Source: CAZXCQ01 sp964639275 (GTDB lineage Bacteria; Desulfobacterota; DSM-4660; Desulfatiglandales; Desulfatiglandaceae). Taken from it: a stretch of DNA of 24,651 nucleotides. Positions 16,086-23,331 of the stretch are shown one piece after another. The translations under genes and the position numbers were made by a program. Under the pieces are notes generated by a model. The model was not told the DNA's origin. It was given only the letters and a program-made list of their open reading frames with translations, and made no database searches. The stretch spans positions 1-24,651 of the forward strand of contig CAZXCQ010000065.1 of NCBI GenBank assembly GCA_964639275.1. The letters run 5' to 3'. How positions within the stretch are numbered: the first letter of the stretch is position 1; every line of letters begins with the position of its first letter.

Positions 16086-16724
16086 TCAGCAAACCCCCTT
16101 ATTCGGTTTGGTCAGTGCACTGGTGGGGCAGTAGTCGATGCAGATGCCGCAGTCCCGGCACACCTCCTTGTTGAGAGGAACATCGCAATCCACCACCACC
16201 TTGCTTTGGAACCCCCGATAGGCCACGCTGAAGACGTTTTTCTTGGCGATCTCCGCGCAGGCCCGCACACACCGTCTGCAAAGGATGCACCTCCCCATGT
16301 CTCGCTTCACATAGGAGCTCACGGTCTCAACCTCATAGGACCGGCGTTTTTTCACTCGAAACCGGGGAGGCCCCACCTCAAGCTCAGCGGCCAGACAGTG
16401 CAGCTCGCATTCCCTTGCGCATTCATCGGTCACGCAGGGTCCCGTGTGACCGGCGAGCAACAGTTCCACCACCGCTTTTCGAGCGGCCAGCACCCTCGGG
16501 GAACGGGTTTGAATCACCATGCCCTCGGAGATCGGCGTGTGGCAGGAGGCAATCAGCCTTGGCGCCCCTTCCACCTCCACCACGCAGATTCGGCAGTTAC
16601 CGTCCGGGGTCAGATCCGGCCTGTGACACAACGTGGGAATGTTAATGCCTGCTTCCTCGGCAGCCCCGAGGATAGTCATGCCTTCTTGAGCCTCTATTTG
16701 CCTTCCGTCTATCACTATTTCCAT
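16086..16724 (-). CDS. HoxU/NuoG N-terminus-like iron-sulfur subunit
   Basis: A 212-residue multi-cluster ferredoxin. The N-terminal [2Fe-2S] domain has C33-x10-C44-x2-C47-x13-C61. Two classic [4Fe-4S] motifs follow: C146, C149, C152, C156 and C189, C192, C195, C199. In between, where NuoG has the His-Cys3 cluster (H-x3-C-x2-C-x5-C), this protein has H93, C97, C102, C106 and C110, an altered spacing with one spare cysteine. It lacks the large catalytic domain of NuoG, so it acts only as an electron relay, like HoxU. It should connect the NuoEF-like pair to another redox protein, most likely the FAD subunit of the molybdenum hydroxylase encoded downstream. The gene follows the dehydrogenase gene by 147 bp. 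Confidence 0.92.
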   Translation of the reverse strand: MEIVIDGRQIEAQEGMTILGAAEEAGINIPTLCHRPDLTPDGNCRICVVEVEGAPRLIASCHTPISEGMVIQTRSPRVLAARKAVVELLLAGHTGPCVTDECARECELHCLAAELEVGPPRFRVKKRRSYEVETVSSYVKRDMGRCILCRRCVRACAEIAKKNVFSVAYRGFQSKVVVDCDVPLNKEVCRDCGICIDYCPTSALTKPNKGVC

Positions 16725-16776
16725 ATGGGCCGTCCTTGTTTAATCTAAGAGATAGTCTGAATGTCAACGGGTCCCG

Positions 16777-16808
16777 GGGCACAGAGACTTAAGCGTCTGG
16801 CAGTGCCC
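16777..16808 (-). repeat. Hairpin between dehydrogenase and diaphorase genes
   Basis: GGGCAC (16777-16782) pairs with GTGCCC (16803-16808), and an inner AGAC (16785-16788) pairs with GTCT (16794-16797), giving an interrupted stem in the 147-bp gap. No T-run follows, so it may modulate rather than end transcription. Confidence 0.3.
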
Positions 16809-16871
16809 GAACCTCGAACGTCTCGGACAAGGGGGTTGACTCTGGGCTGTCAAATATTGCGGGTGGCCATA

Positions 16872-17903
16872 CTATCGAATCTTCAGCAATACCTTGACAT
16901 TTTCTTCTTTGTCGTTGAGCAGTTTTTCAAATCCCAGTTCTGCGGCGTCTTTTAGTGGAATCTTCGAAGTAACAAGGCCTTTTGGATCGATCCTTTTCTC
17001 AGCCAGCAAGGCAATGACCGCCGTTGCCTCATCTACATATATTGGGCTTCCAACAACGGTTATCTGCCTAAACACTATGCTGGCAAAATGAAAATTGCTG
17101 GGTTGAGCAAAAACCCCGACAATCACCGCGACACCGTTACCTCGCAGCAGGCTTACGGCAAGCTGGGGTGTATCCGGATGTCCAACGCATTCCATGGCTA
17201 CGTCAACGCCCAATCCTTCATTCATCGCGATCATTTCACTTGCAGGGTCATTGATGCCCACATATAGTACCCCGTTGGCGCCAAGAAGTAAGGCCTTTTC
17301 TCCTCTCCCTTTGTGCTTGGCCACAACATAAACCGCGCGCGCTCCCGCAGCCTTTGCAGCGAGTACTGCACAGAGGCCGATGGCTCCCTCACCCACTACA
17401 GCCACTGTTTTGCCGGGTCCTACGCCGCCAAGGCGAACCGCATGGACAGCCACTGACAAGGGTTCCACCAAAACCCCATCTTCGTCACTGACCGAATCGG
17501 GCAACCCATAGAATGTGTTGCTGGGTGCCACCATGTACTCGGCCATACACCCTGCTTCACTCAGGCCTGTAAAGGCCGTGTTTTGGCAAAGATTGTACAT
17601 TCCAGTCTTGCAATATGGGCAGTTACCGCAATACCAATTGCACAAGCCAGTTACCCGATCTCCAATAGTGAACCCAGAGGCCCCTTCGCCTAATTCAACC
17701 ACTGTACCGACAAACTCATGCCCCAGGATTACAGGACCAGTGTCAGGGGGGATCATAACGGGCCCTTCCGAATATTCCTTAAGGTCTGTTCCGCAGATCC
17801 CTGCGAGACGGACTTCTACCTTTAACTGACCTGGGCCCGGGGTCGGTTCGGGAACTTCTTCATATCTCAGATCCTTTCTTGCATGCCACCTCAAAGCTTT
17901 CAT
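16872..17903 (-). CDS. Zinc-dependent medium-chain alcohol/polyol dehydrogenase
   Basis: A 343-residue medium-chain dehydrogenase of the sorbitol/threonine/2,3-butanediol dehydrogenase group. Catalytic zinc ligands are C37, H62-E63 and E147; the structural zinc site is C92, C95, C98, C106. The Rossmann motif GEGAIG is at 171-176, followed by AAKAAGA, for NAD(P)H binding. The ATG at 17903 has AGGGGG 7 bases upstream. It is the first gene of the long minus-strand run, downstream of the PocR-type regulator. It could oxidise an alcohol formed from, or feeding into, the molybdenum hydroxylase substrate. The alcohol is not identifiable from sequence. Confidence 0.93.
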   Translation of the reverse strand: MKALRWHARKDLRYEEVPEPTPGPGQLKVEVRLAGICGTDLKEYSEGPVMIPPDTGPVILGHEFVGTVVELGEGASGFTIGDRVTGLCNWYCGNCPYCKTGMYNLCQNTAFTGLSEAGCMAEYMVAPSNTFYGLPDSVSDEDGVLVEPLSVAVHAVRLGGVGPGKTVAVVGEGAIGLCAVLAAKAAGARAVYVVAKHKGRGEKALLLGANGVLYVGINDPASEMIAMNEGLGVDVAMECVGHPDTPQLAVSLLRGNGVAVIVGVFAQPSNFHFASIVFRQITVVGSPIYVDEATAVIALLAEKRIDPKGLVTSKIPLKDAAELGFEKLLNDKEENVKVLLKIR

Positions 17904-17968
17904 CTTTTAACCCCCTACGTATGCATTCTTTTTTTGCTATAAACACACAACTTCGTAACGGCCATAGG

Positions 17969-18001
17969 TCGTGTCTGACCCAAAACCCTGTTCAGGCACG
18001 A
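17969..18001. promoter_or_regulatory. Dyad, candidate operator of the operon
   Basis: TCGTGTCTGA (17969-17978) and TCAGGCACGA (17992-18001) are inverted copies with 9 of 10 matches, separated by 13 bp, so the half-sites are 23 bp centre to centre, near two helical turns. It lies 66-98 bp upstream of the dehydrogenase ATG, where an activator would bind. The upstream LuxR-type regulator is the natural candidate. It could also be part of a dispersed repeat. Confidence 0.4.
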
Positions 18002-18041
18002 TTTTGGATTGCGGCTCTTGAATAAGAACTCGGATTTATTA

Positions 18042-18059
18042 AATCAACTTAAATTGATT
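18042..18059. promoter_or_regulatory. 18-bp near-perfect palindrome
   Basis: AATCAACTTAAATTGATT reads the same on both strands at 16 of 18 positions. It lies about 140 bp upstream of the dehydrogenase start and is AT-rich, as many operators are. Candidate regulator site only. Confidence 0.35.
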
Positions 18060-18101
18060 AAAAGAGGATGTCCCTATGAAGAAACCCCTCCCCTGCCTGT
18101 G

Positions 18102-18118
18102 TCCCGATTACATCGGGA
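18102..18118. repeat. 7-bp perfect hairpin
   Basis: TCCCGAT (18102-18108) and ATCGGGA (18112-18118) form a tight hairpin with a 3-base loop in the gap between the regulator and the operon. No T-run follows. Role unknown. Confidence 0.3.
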
Positions 18119-18217
18119 TATTTATAAGGTAAGGGGGCGTGCCACTGGCTGTAAAGAATTTGGGTTATGTCCTTTGGAGAAAAGAGCCTCGCGGTCATCT
18201 ACCTCTGTTTCAAAGCG

Positions 18218-18231
18218 CCAAAGTGTTACGA
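18218..18231. repeat. 14-bp repeat, copy 2
   Basis: Second copy of CCAAAGTGTTACGA, identical to 2421-2434 and in the same orientation. Confidence 0.4.
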
Positions 18232-18335
18232 AACTTCTAGTGCTCATAAGGGTATTAATGGATGGACACAGGTGGTATGAAAGGATCATCCGACAACCAC
18301 ACAAATAAGTCAATATTCAATATTTGCCTACATTT

Positions 18336-18354
18336 TGCCTATATTGTATAGGCA
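18336..18354 (-). terminator. 8-bp hairpin after the regulator stop codon
   Basis: TGCCTATA (18336-18343) and TATAGGCA (18347-18354) form a perfect stem with a 3-base loop, 5 bp past the end of the regulator gene. A nearby TTTGCCTA repeats the half-site. The position fits a transcription end, but no T-run follows on the minus strand, so an operator is an alternative. Confidence 0.3.
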
Positions 18355-18358
18355 GCAG

Positions 18359-19912
18359 TTATGAGATAAGCGATCCGAGGTAGGTTCTCAAATTGACGTT
18401 TCGATTGATAAGGCCTAGCTTTCTCCTGATGTTATTCCTGAAATTGTACACCGTACTTGACGAGAGATTTAAAAGAAGCGCAATCTCTTTTGTGTCTTTT
18501 CCCTGTCGTATCAGGTCGGCTACTTTGATCTCTGCTGGTGTCAAATCAATGTATTTCGTGGAGATCGTATTGGAGATCGGTGTAACCAATTCCATGAGGT
18601 TTTTACGCGCGATGTCCAAGTATGTCCTGCTGTCGTTTTTTGTGATCGATCTTTCCAGGTCGTCAAGATAGGGGTTAACAAATCTCCTTAAATTTATGGC
18701 CATATTCTCTTCAATCGCCTTCTTTTCAAGCTCTCTTTGATCCAGCATCGCTTTTAACGCCTGGTTGATATTCTCAAGGGACCGGCTTTTTTCTTCCAGC
18801 TCCTTTTCTCTCAATGCAAGGGCCTTTTCCACCCGGTCGCGCTCTTTCTGCACCTGGATGTTGTTGATCGCAAGGGCGATATCGTTGGCCAGTCCGCTGA
18901 GTAGTGACAGCTCTTCATTGTCCAGAGGGAACCTTTCGGATAGCTCAGCTACCAAGGCCCCGTAAGTCTTTTCTCCATGCTGCAATCTCACGGCAAATGC
19001 TCTCGTACGGGAAGCATTGCTGCATAATGGACAACCGCCGCATATTTCATAGCGGTTTTCGATGACCAAGGCGTCCGGTTGACTCACTGCGTTTTGAAAA
19101 CATATCGGGGGGTCTTGATGGGCCAGTCTATTGAGCAGCAGCTTAAATCTTTCTCCCATGCCAGCTTGCTTGCCAGTCACAAGCCTCCGATGATCATCAA
19201 AAAGAGCAATCCAAGCAGTCTCGAATGCCTCTGACTCAATCAATTTTCCGCAGGTGCCATTCAAGAGCTTCTCTTGGTCCTTTTCATGGGCTATGAGTTG
19301 GCTGATGTTTAGCATAGATCGCAGTGCCGAGTTGAGGCGTTCCTTTTTTTGTTGAGCTTCAATTCTCTTAGAGATTTCATTCTTCAGATTTCTTTGCTCG
19401 AACCCCATTTGTCCAACCACCTCGGCAAAAAGGGTAAAATACTTAAGGATCGGTTTCATCCTTTGCTCCGGGATGATGGGTGTCCTGGCGAGCGCCTCCA
19501 TATAAGCCTCCTTGTCAAAGTCGTATTTCCTAGCTTGCTTCTCAAAATTCTCCTTTTCCTTTTCACCCGGTTTGCGCAAAAGAAACTGACCTGTAAAGCA
19601 GTTCGCCATGTGCCGGCCGTCTACGATGATTGGGGCTGCGGCATCGATCAAGCCGTGAGGGCATTGATAGATCATATATCCCTTTTTCTTCATGAGGGCG
19701 ATTCGAACACGGGTGTCGCTTGCGACACAGACCTTTCTACTTTCTGGATTCTTTCTGTGAAAATGAGCGCAAATATCCTGCCATCCCGAACCAGACAAAA
19801 TCTCTCCTTCAGGGGTTATTATTGCGGTAGAGATGCCGGTTGCTTCGTAAAAAGCATCCGTAAGCTGATGAATTTTTTGAATGTCAACCAGCTCTGAGAA
19901 TTTGTATTCCAT
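18359..19912 (-). CDS. PocR-GAF-LuxR transcriptional regulator
   Basis: A 517-residue one-component regulator. Residues 5-170 are a PocR ligand-binding domain: the C48-AHFHRKNPES-C62-ASD pattern, YQCPHGLIDAAAPI (82-95), and FTGQFLL (106-112). PocR domains sense small molecules such as 1,2-propanediol. Residues 205-355 resemble a GAF domain with an internal CGGCPLC (291-297). A coiled coil follows (about 355-405). Residues 456-515 are a LuxR-type helix-turn-helix (LTPAEIKVADLI, TKEIALLLNLS, STVYNFRNNIRRKLG). It has no histidine kinase or receiver domain. The gene ends 455 bp upstream of the long operon on the same strand, and most probably activates it in response to the substrate. The start has a weak AAGAG ribosome site. 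Confidence 0.9.
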   Translation of the reverse strand: MEYKFSELVDIQKIHQLTDAFYEATGISTAIITPEGEILSGSGWQDICAHFHRKNPESRKVCVASDTRVRIALMKKKGYMIYQCPHGLIDAAAPIIVDGRHMANCFTGQFLLRKPGEKEKENFEKQARKYDFDKEAYMEALARTPIIPEQRMKPILKYFTLFAEVVGQMGFEQRNLKNEISKRIEAQQKKERLNSALRSMLNISQLIAHEKDQEKLLNGTCGKLIESEAFETAWIALFDDHRRLVTGKQAGMGERFKLLLNRLAHQDPPICFQNAVSQPDALVIENRYEICGGCPLCSNASRTRAFAVRLQHGEKTYGALVAELSERFPLDNEELSLLSGLANDIALAINNIQVQKERDRVEKALALREKELEEKSRSLENINQALKAMLDQRELEKKAIEENMAINLRRFVNPYLDDLERSITKNDSRTYLDIARKNLMELVTPISNTISTKYIDLTPAEIKVADLIRQGKDTKEIALLLNLSSSTVYNFRNNIRRKLGLINRNVNLRTYLGSLIS

Positions 19913-20729
19913 CTCTTAGCTTACAGGCTTTCTGCGTCTGCAGATTCTTTCTCCATTGGCCGATCCGGCCATGGTTTTTGGGGATAAGGACTCCCTTTTT
20001 TGTGTGGGAAGTATAGGCAAATTGGGGTTTTGTGTCAAGAGAGAGTGCGTCGAAACATATGGTGTCTCGGGTTGTGGGATAGACTATATAAACCAGTCCA
20101 TTGAATCCCAAGGCCTTTTTGAAAAATCACGGCTTAACGTGTAAATAAAACTCTTTTCCGACAAAATCTTGTGGCCACCTCCTGCGGCCACTAAGGATCT
20201 GTAGGTATTTTACAACGCCATCGGATGCAATATGATATGGCAAGGGGTCGGGATAGAATTACGGCACCCGCAGGCTACAGTTTACATGTAGGACTAGGCC
20301 CATATTTAATGGCTATAGTTATTCCAGCTCTGTGTGACGTCACAGGTTCGGCACACTAAACCACCCTGGTAATGCAACTTCAACCAGGAATTTTATGTAT
20401 CTTTTCAATAATTAGCGGTAAACATGCCTATTGTCAGAAGGTCTGGATCCCGGCTTTCGCCGGAATGACGTGAACTTAGCCTCTCTTGTCATTCCTACGA
20501 AAGCCGGAATCCAGGTGTCCTCCCCCTAATTATTGAGATGTTACAATTTTATTTCGGGGCTGCAGTCATTTGAGGCTCAGAGTCTTCAGGGCGGCCGGGC
20601 CAGGCCCGTGCGGTGAATTGAGCGCGACGAATTTTCTGCACCTAGGTCCCCTCCCCCGTATATTGGCAATACATAGAAAATTTTCCTCCTATCCTGACTG
20701 TTATCCCAAAATATAATGGAGTCGTTATC
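19913..20729. other. 817-bp divergent gap, repeat-containing
   Basis: No gene is supported between the regulator (minus strand) and the membrane protein gene (plus strand). The gap should hold promoters for both, though no clear core elements were identified. It contains a 6-bp hairpin, GTGGCC (20171-20176) and GGCCAC (20186-20191), the nested inverted-repeat element at 20405-20536, and a GC palindrome around 20598-20611. A minus-strand frame at 19884-20111 looks non-coding. Confidence 0.5.
20405..20536. repeat. Nested inverted-repeat element, 132 bp
   Basis: The outer arms TCAATAATTAG (20405-20415) and CTAATTATTGA (20526-20536) are perfect 11-bp inverted copies. Nested inside, 28-bp arms at 20443-20470 and 20487-20514 match at 24 of 28 positions, with a 16-bp spacer; their core is CCGGCTTTCG with GGAATGAC. 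RNA from either strand would form a long hairpin. Sequences like the inner arms are, as far as I recall, common dispersed repeats in bacterial genomes. The lack of coding sequence fits a MITE- or REP-like unit. No target duplication was found. Confidence 0.55.
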
Positions 20730-21350
20730 ATGATGTTTTTAGATCCTCAAAAACCAATAGCAACCTGTGAATCAGGTTCTTGTGACGATTGCGCCATCAA
20801 TAGTCATCTTCATTGTCATTTCAGTTTAAAAGATTGGATACATTTCCTTTTCATTGCATTTCCTCCTTTTCTGCTTGGCGGTGCTGGAATCTATTGTGTG
20901 AACGGCTGGTTACTGATACCTTGGATAATCTTCTTGGTTGCTTTTTTCGGATTTATTGAGATTCGTGTTATGTGTTCCCACTGCCCTCATTATGCCGAGT
21001 CTTTAACATCATTAAGATGTTGGGCAAATTATGGATCTCCCAAATTATGGAAATATAGGCCCGGCCCAATGACGATTATTGAAAAAACAATCTTTTTCGC
21101 CGGTTTTGCTATAGTTTGGGGTTATCCTTTACCATTGTTAATCCTTGCGAAACAGCTATTTCTGTTGGTCGTTTATTCAATGACAACCAGCGGCTTTTTT
21201 ATGGCCGTGATAAAGTTCATGTGTTCACAATGTATGAATTTTGCCTGTCCATTAAATCGTGTTGATGAAAAAGTACGTGGTCAATTTTTTAACAAAAATC
21301 CAATTGTTGCAGAAGCCTGGGGAAAGTGTGGAAATAGAGCATCTAATTGA
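20730..21350 (+). CDS. Cysteine-rich membrane protein of unknown function
   Basis: A 206-residue protein that I cannot assign to a characterised family. It has about four hydrophobic segments: roughly 36-56, 60-79, 119-138 and 141-161. Twelve cysteines include three CxxC pairs, C18/C21, C82/C85 and C165/C168, plus C97 and C173. Two pairs immediately follow membrane segments (RVMCSHC and KFMCSQC), so they face the same or opposite membrane edges and could hold metal or iron-sulfur centres. A conserved-looking NYGSPKLWKYRPGP loop joins the halves, which look like an internal repeat. The ATG follows GGAG by about 9 bases; an adjacent second ATG is possible. The gene is AT-rich compared with the operon. 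Membrane location is secure; the role is unknown. Confidence 0.7.
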   Translation: MMFLDPQKPIATCESGSCDDCAINSHLHCHFSLKDWIHFLFIAFPPFLLGGAGIYCVNGWLLIPWIIFLVAFFGFIEIRVMCSHCPHYAESLTSLRCWANYGSPKLWKYRPGPMTIIEKTIFFAGFAIVWGYPLPLLILAKQLFLLVVYSMTTSGFFMAVIKFMCSQCMNFACPLNRVDEKVRGQFFNKNPIVAEAWGKCGNRASN

Positions 21351-21454
21351 CTCTTCACCATTGAGGATAACAACGGGCTGGACGAGGATGCGCCGGAAAA
21401 GCCCCCGCGCACCTGTCGGCCTGGACGTTCTGTGCTTCATCAAAAGGAGGAACT

Positions 21455-21856
21455 ATGCGGTTTGCTCACACAAATATAGCCGCCAAAAATTGGAAATTGT
21501 TGTCGGAGTTTTATATCAACGTATTTGATTGTAAGGTTAAACCTCCAGAACGAAAACTATCTGGATCATGGTTGGATCATGCGACTGGCTTACAAAATGC
21601 AATCCTGGAAGGTGTACATTTACTACTTCCCGGCCATGGTGGCAATGGACCTACACTTGAAATATTTTCATACCAAGACATGCATGATTGCGAACCTATA
21701 ATGGTCAACTACGTTGGACTTACTCATATTGCATTTGAAGTACATGATGTTGATCAGACATTAGATAAAGCTATAAAGAATGGGGGGCAATTATTGGGCA
21801 AAGTTACTGAAAAAACGATTGATGGGGTTGGTGAGCGGTTCTTCATTTTTTATTGA
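21455..21856 (+). CDS. VOC-fold (glyoxalase/dioxygenase-like) protein, C-terminus shortened
   Basis: A 133-residue protein of the vicinal oxygen chelate superfamily: two paired beta-alpha-beta units, with candidate metal ligands H5, E69 and H91. In the family, the last strand normally follows the FIFY-like segment with D-P-x-G-N and a final glutamate ligand. Here the frame stops right at FIFY, so the fourth ligand is missing. Reading on after skipping two bases gives TPGSERFIIQCIN, which might be the displaced end, so a frameshift is possible. The start is well supported by AAAGGAGG just upstream. The reaction is not predictable. Confidence 0.75.
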   Translation: MRFAHTNIAAKNWKLLSEFYINVFDCKVKPPERKLSGSWLDHATGLQNAILEGVHLLLPGHGGNGPTLEIFSYQDMHDCEPIMVNYVGLTHIAFEVHDVDQTLDKAIKNGGQLLGKVTEKTIDGVGERFFIFY

Positions 21857-22445
21857 CACCAGGCAGTGAGAGATTTATAATACAATGCATTAATTGCTTC
21901 TTAAACACCTTTTACTCAAGGCGTTGTAGCTTTTATTCCGAGAAAAAGCCAAATCCACTGTCAGGTGGAGACGGAAAGCCACGGGTCTCGAATTAAGAGA
22001 CAGCCGGGTTGCCTACGAGATGAAAGCTTTTTTTTGCCATCTACCTTTCTATCCAATCTTTGATACCACATCAAAGCTTTACATTTGTTCCATTCGGTCC
22101 CCTTCCCGCATCCTAAGTAATTTGATTCTTCAGTTCCTCCACATAGGAGCTCTCCGAAAAACACTTTTAAAAGGCTTTCGAGGATTCTAAGTCCTTGAAA
22201 GCCTTATCGGCCTATCATCCAAGGGATGTGCCGTTTTTGGAAATTTTTGCAGCCTCGATGGGCCTGGCCAGTCAAGAATCAACATTAAAGCCTCCCGCAG
22301 CAAGCTGGAGGAAAATTGCCAAAATCCAAGGAGTTTTCGCTTTTTAGATGACTCGCTCTCTACCCCCGTAGCCTCCGCCTCCGGATCAAAGAGAAAGCAT
22401 CGGGGAATGCGCCGGGTCCATGTTTTCAAACAAAAGGAGGTACCC
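21857..22445. other. 589-bp gap with hairpins, no gene
   Basis: Two minus-strand open frames (21961-22164 and 22187-22429) have no family resemblance or ribosome site and are probably chance. The gap contains the strong hairpin at 22171-22205 and a small CCTCC/GGAGG hairpin near 22292-22312. The right end carries the ribosome site AAAGGAGG for the lipoprotein gene. Confidence 0.5.
22171..22205 (-). terminator. Strong hairpin, possible minus-strand terminator
   Basis: AAGGCTTTC (22171-22179) and GAAAGCCTT (22197-22205) pair perfectly over 9 bp; after one mismatch AGGA (22181-22184) and TCCT (22192-22195) extend the stem around a 7-base loop. On the minus strand the stem runs into TTTT, which fits an intrinsic terminator, but no minus-strand gene is seen upstream. 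It may belong to a dispersed repeat. Confidence 0.35.
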
Positions 22446-23276
22446 GTGAAACGAGATCATTTGGTATTGCTGCCATGCATTTTCGGGGTGTTGTTTTTGT
22501 ATAGATGTGGTGGTGAGCCACCTCAACCCTTACCTATAGATGTGAGCATTGAAGGTGACTTGGTGGTTGCCGAGGATTTTTACCTAAGGAACAAGCCTGA
22601 GCCTGTCAATGTAGATTACAGTGTGATGGTAATGAGTCAAAATCAAAGTGGATGTGAAATGACAATTGATATCAGACTTGATCTCTTTCGTTTCGATGCA
22701 ATAACTCAAGAATTCGTCTTTGAGAAAACCTTGGATGAAGCCACTGACGTAGCTGTAGCCTGTGACACCCTTTATGAAGGGTCAACGAGCTGGTCCTATG
22801 ATCAGAAGGCATCTGCAACCACCTATAAGATTATACTTGAAACAACAATGGATGGTAACGCATATTCTGTGGCTAGCGACCTATTCGTGATTTGGAAGTC
22901 TTCGGGAGCTCCAAAAGGGCATGCCAAGAGGGATTTCAAAAAGATAGAACAAGCAGAAAAACTGATTACCAGACTTGAAGCCTATCATGCCGTCTATGAA
23001 GCAATGAAGGCTAAGGGACTCATAATAGGAGACGAACTGGTGGATATTCATGATCAGATCGTGACCGTTGGCGAAGCAGTCGCCATGGCCGACGCCCATA
23101 TGCAACAAGCCAGTAAAGAGAATGATCAGGCCAATGCCTATTTTGTTGGGGAATCTGGCGAACTCCCGGACTATGAAACATCCTTCATAAAAGCAAAGGC
23201 AGCAGCCCGAGAGGCACATCGTGCCCTGAATATTTACCACGCATTGCTCGCTCAAGCGACTCATGACCCAGAATAG
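22446..23276 (+). CDS. Putative lipoprotein or exported protein of unknown function
   Basis: A protein of about 276 residues with no family I recognise. It opens with basic residues and a hydrophobic core (about 6-18) followed by LYRCGG, which resembles a lipoprotein signal, although the arginine before the cysteine is atypical for a lipobox. The first half (about 25-155) is rich in beta-type sequence and reads like an immunoglobulin-like domain. The second half (about 165-276) is strongly helical, alanine-rich and possibly coiled coil. The start is a GTG at 22446 with AAAGGAGG 5 bases upstream, preferred over an ATG at 22407. It is convergent with the msrAB gene. Envelope location is an inference. 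Confidence 0.6.
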   Translation: MKRDHLVLLPCIFGVLFLYRCGGEPPQPLPIDVSIEGDLVVAEDFYLRNKPEPVNVDYSVMVMSQNQSGCEMTIDIRLDLFRFDAITQEFVFEKTLDEATDVAVACDTLYEGSTSWSYDQKASATTYKIILETTMDGNAYSVASDLFVIWKSSGAPKGHAKRDFKKIEQAEKLITRLEAYHAVYEAMKAKGLIIGDELVDIHDQIVTVGEAVAMADAHMQQASKENDQANAYFVGESGELPDYETSFIKAKAAAREAHRALNIYHALLAQATHDPE

Positions 23277-23331
23277 GAAAATAAGGAAATCAGCATTTGA
23301 TATTGGACAATTCGGTTAACCAGCGGACGCA

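Larger units (their letters stand above)
17904..18358. other. Regulatory gap upstream of the long operon
   Basis: This 455-bp stretch separates the regulator gene from the operon's first gene and has no convincing coding sequence. An open frame of 99 codons on the plus strand (18009-18308) has no family resemblance or ribosome site. The gap holds four dyad symmetries (17969-18001, 18042-18059, 18102-18118, 18336-18354) and one copy of a 14-bp repeat (18218-18231). The operon promoter probably lies in its left half; no clear -35/-10 or -24/-12 element could be assigned. Confidence 0.5.

Noticed and set aside
16011..16748. 245-codon plus-strand open frame
   Set aside because: It is antisense to the HoxU-like gene, whose cysteine motifs are unmistakable; the histidine and proline richness is a by-product of those codons.
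18126..18150. Possible sigma-54 promoter on the minus strand (TGGCAC near 18139)
   Set aside because: The -24-like half is present, but no GC doublet lies at the correct distance for the -12 element.
18009..18308. 99-codon plus-strand frame in the regulatory gap
   Set aside because: It runs through several hairpins and a repeat, has no clear ribosome site and looks like non-coding sequence.
20570..20660. Possible structured RNA or tRNA in the GC-rich part of the divergent gap
   Set aside because: Only a short palindrome is seen; there is no cloverleaf, anticodon arm or T-arm consensus.
22187..22429. 80-codon minus-strand frame
   Set aside because: It covers repeat-like intergenic DNA and the start of the lipoprotein region, with no conserved pattern.
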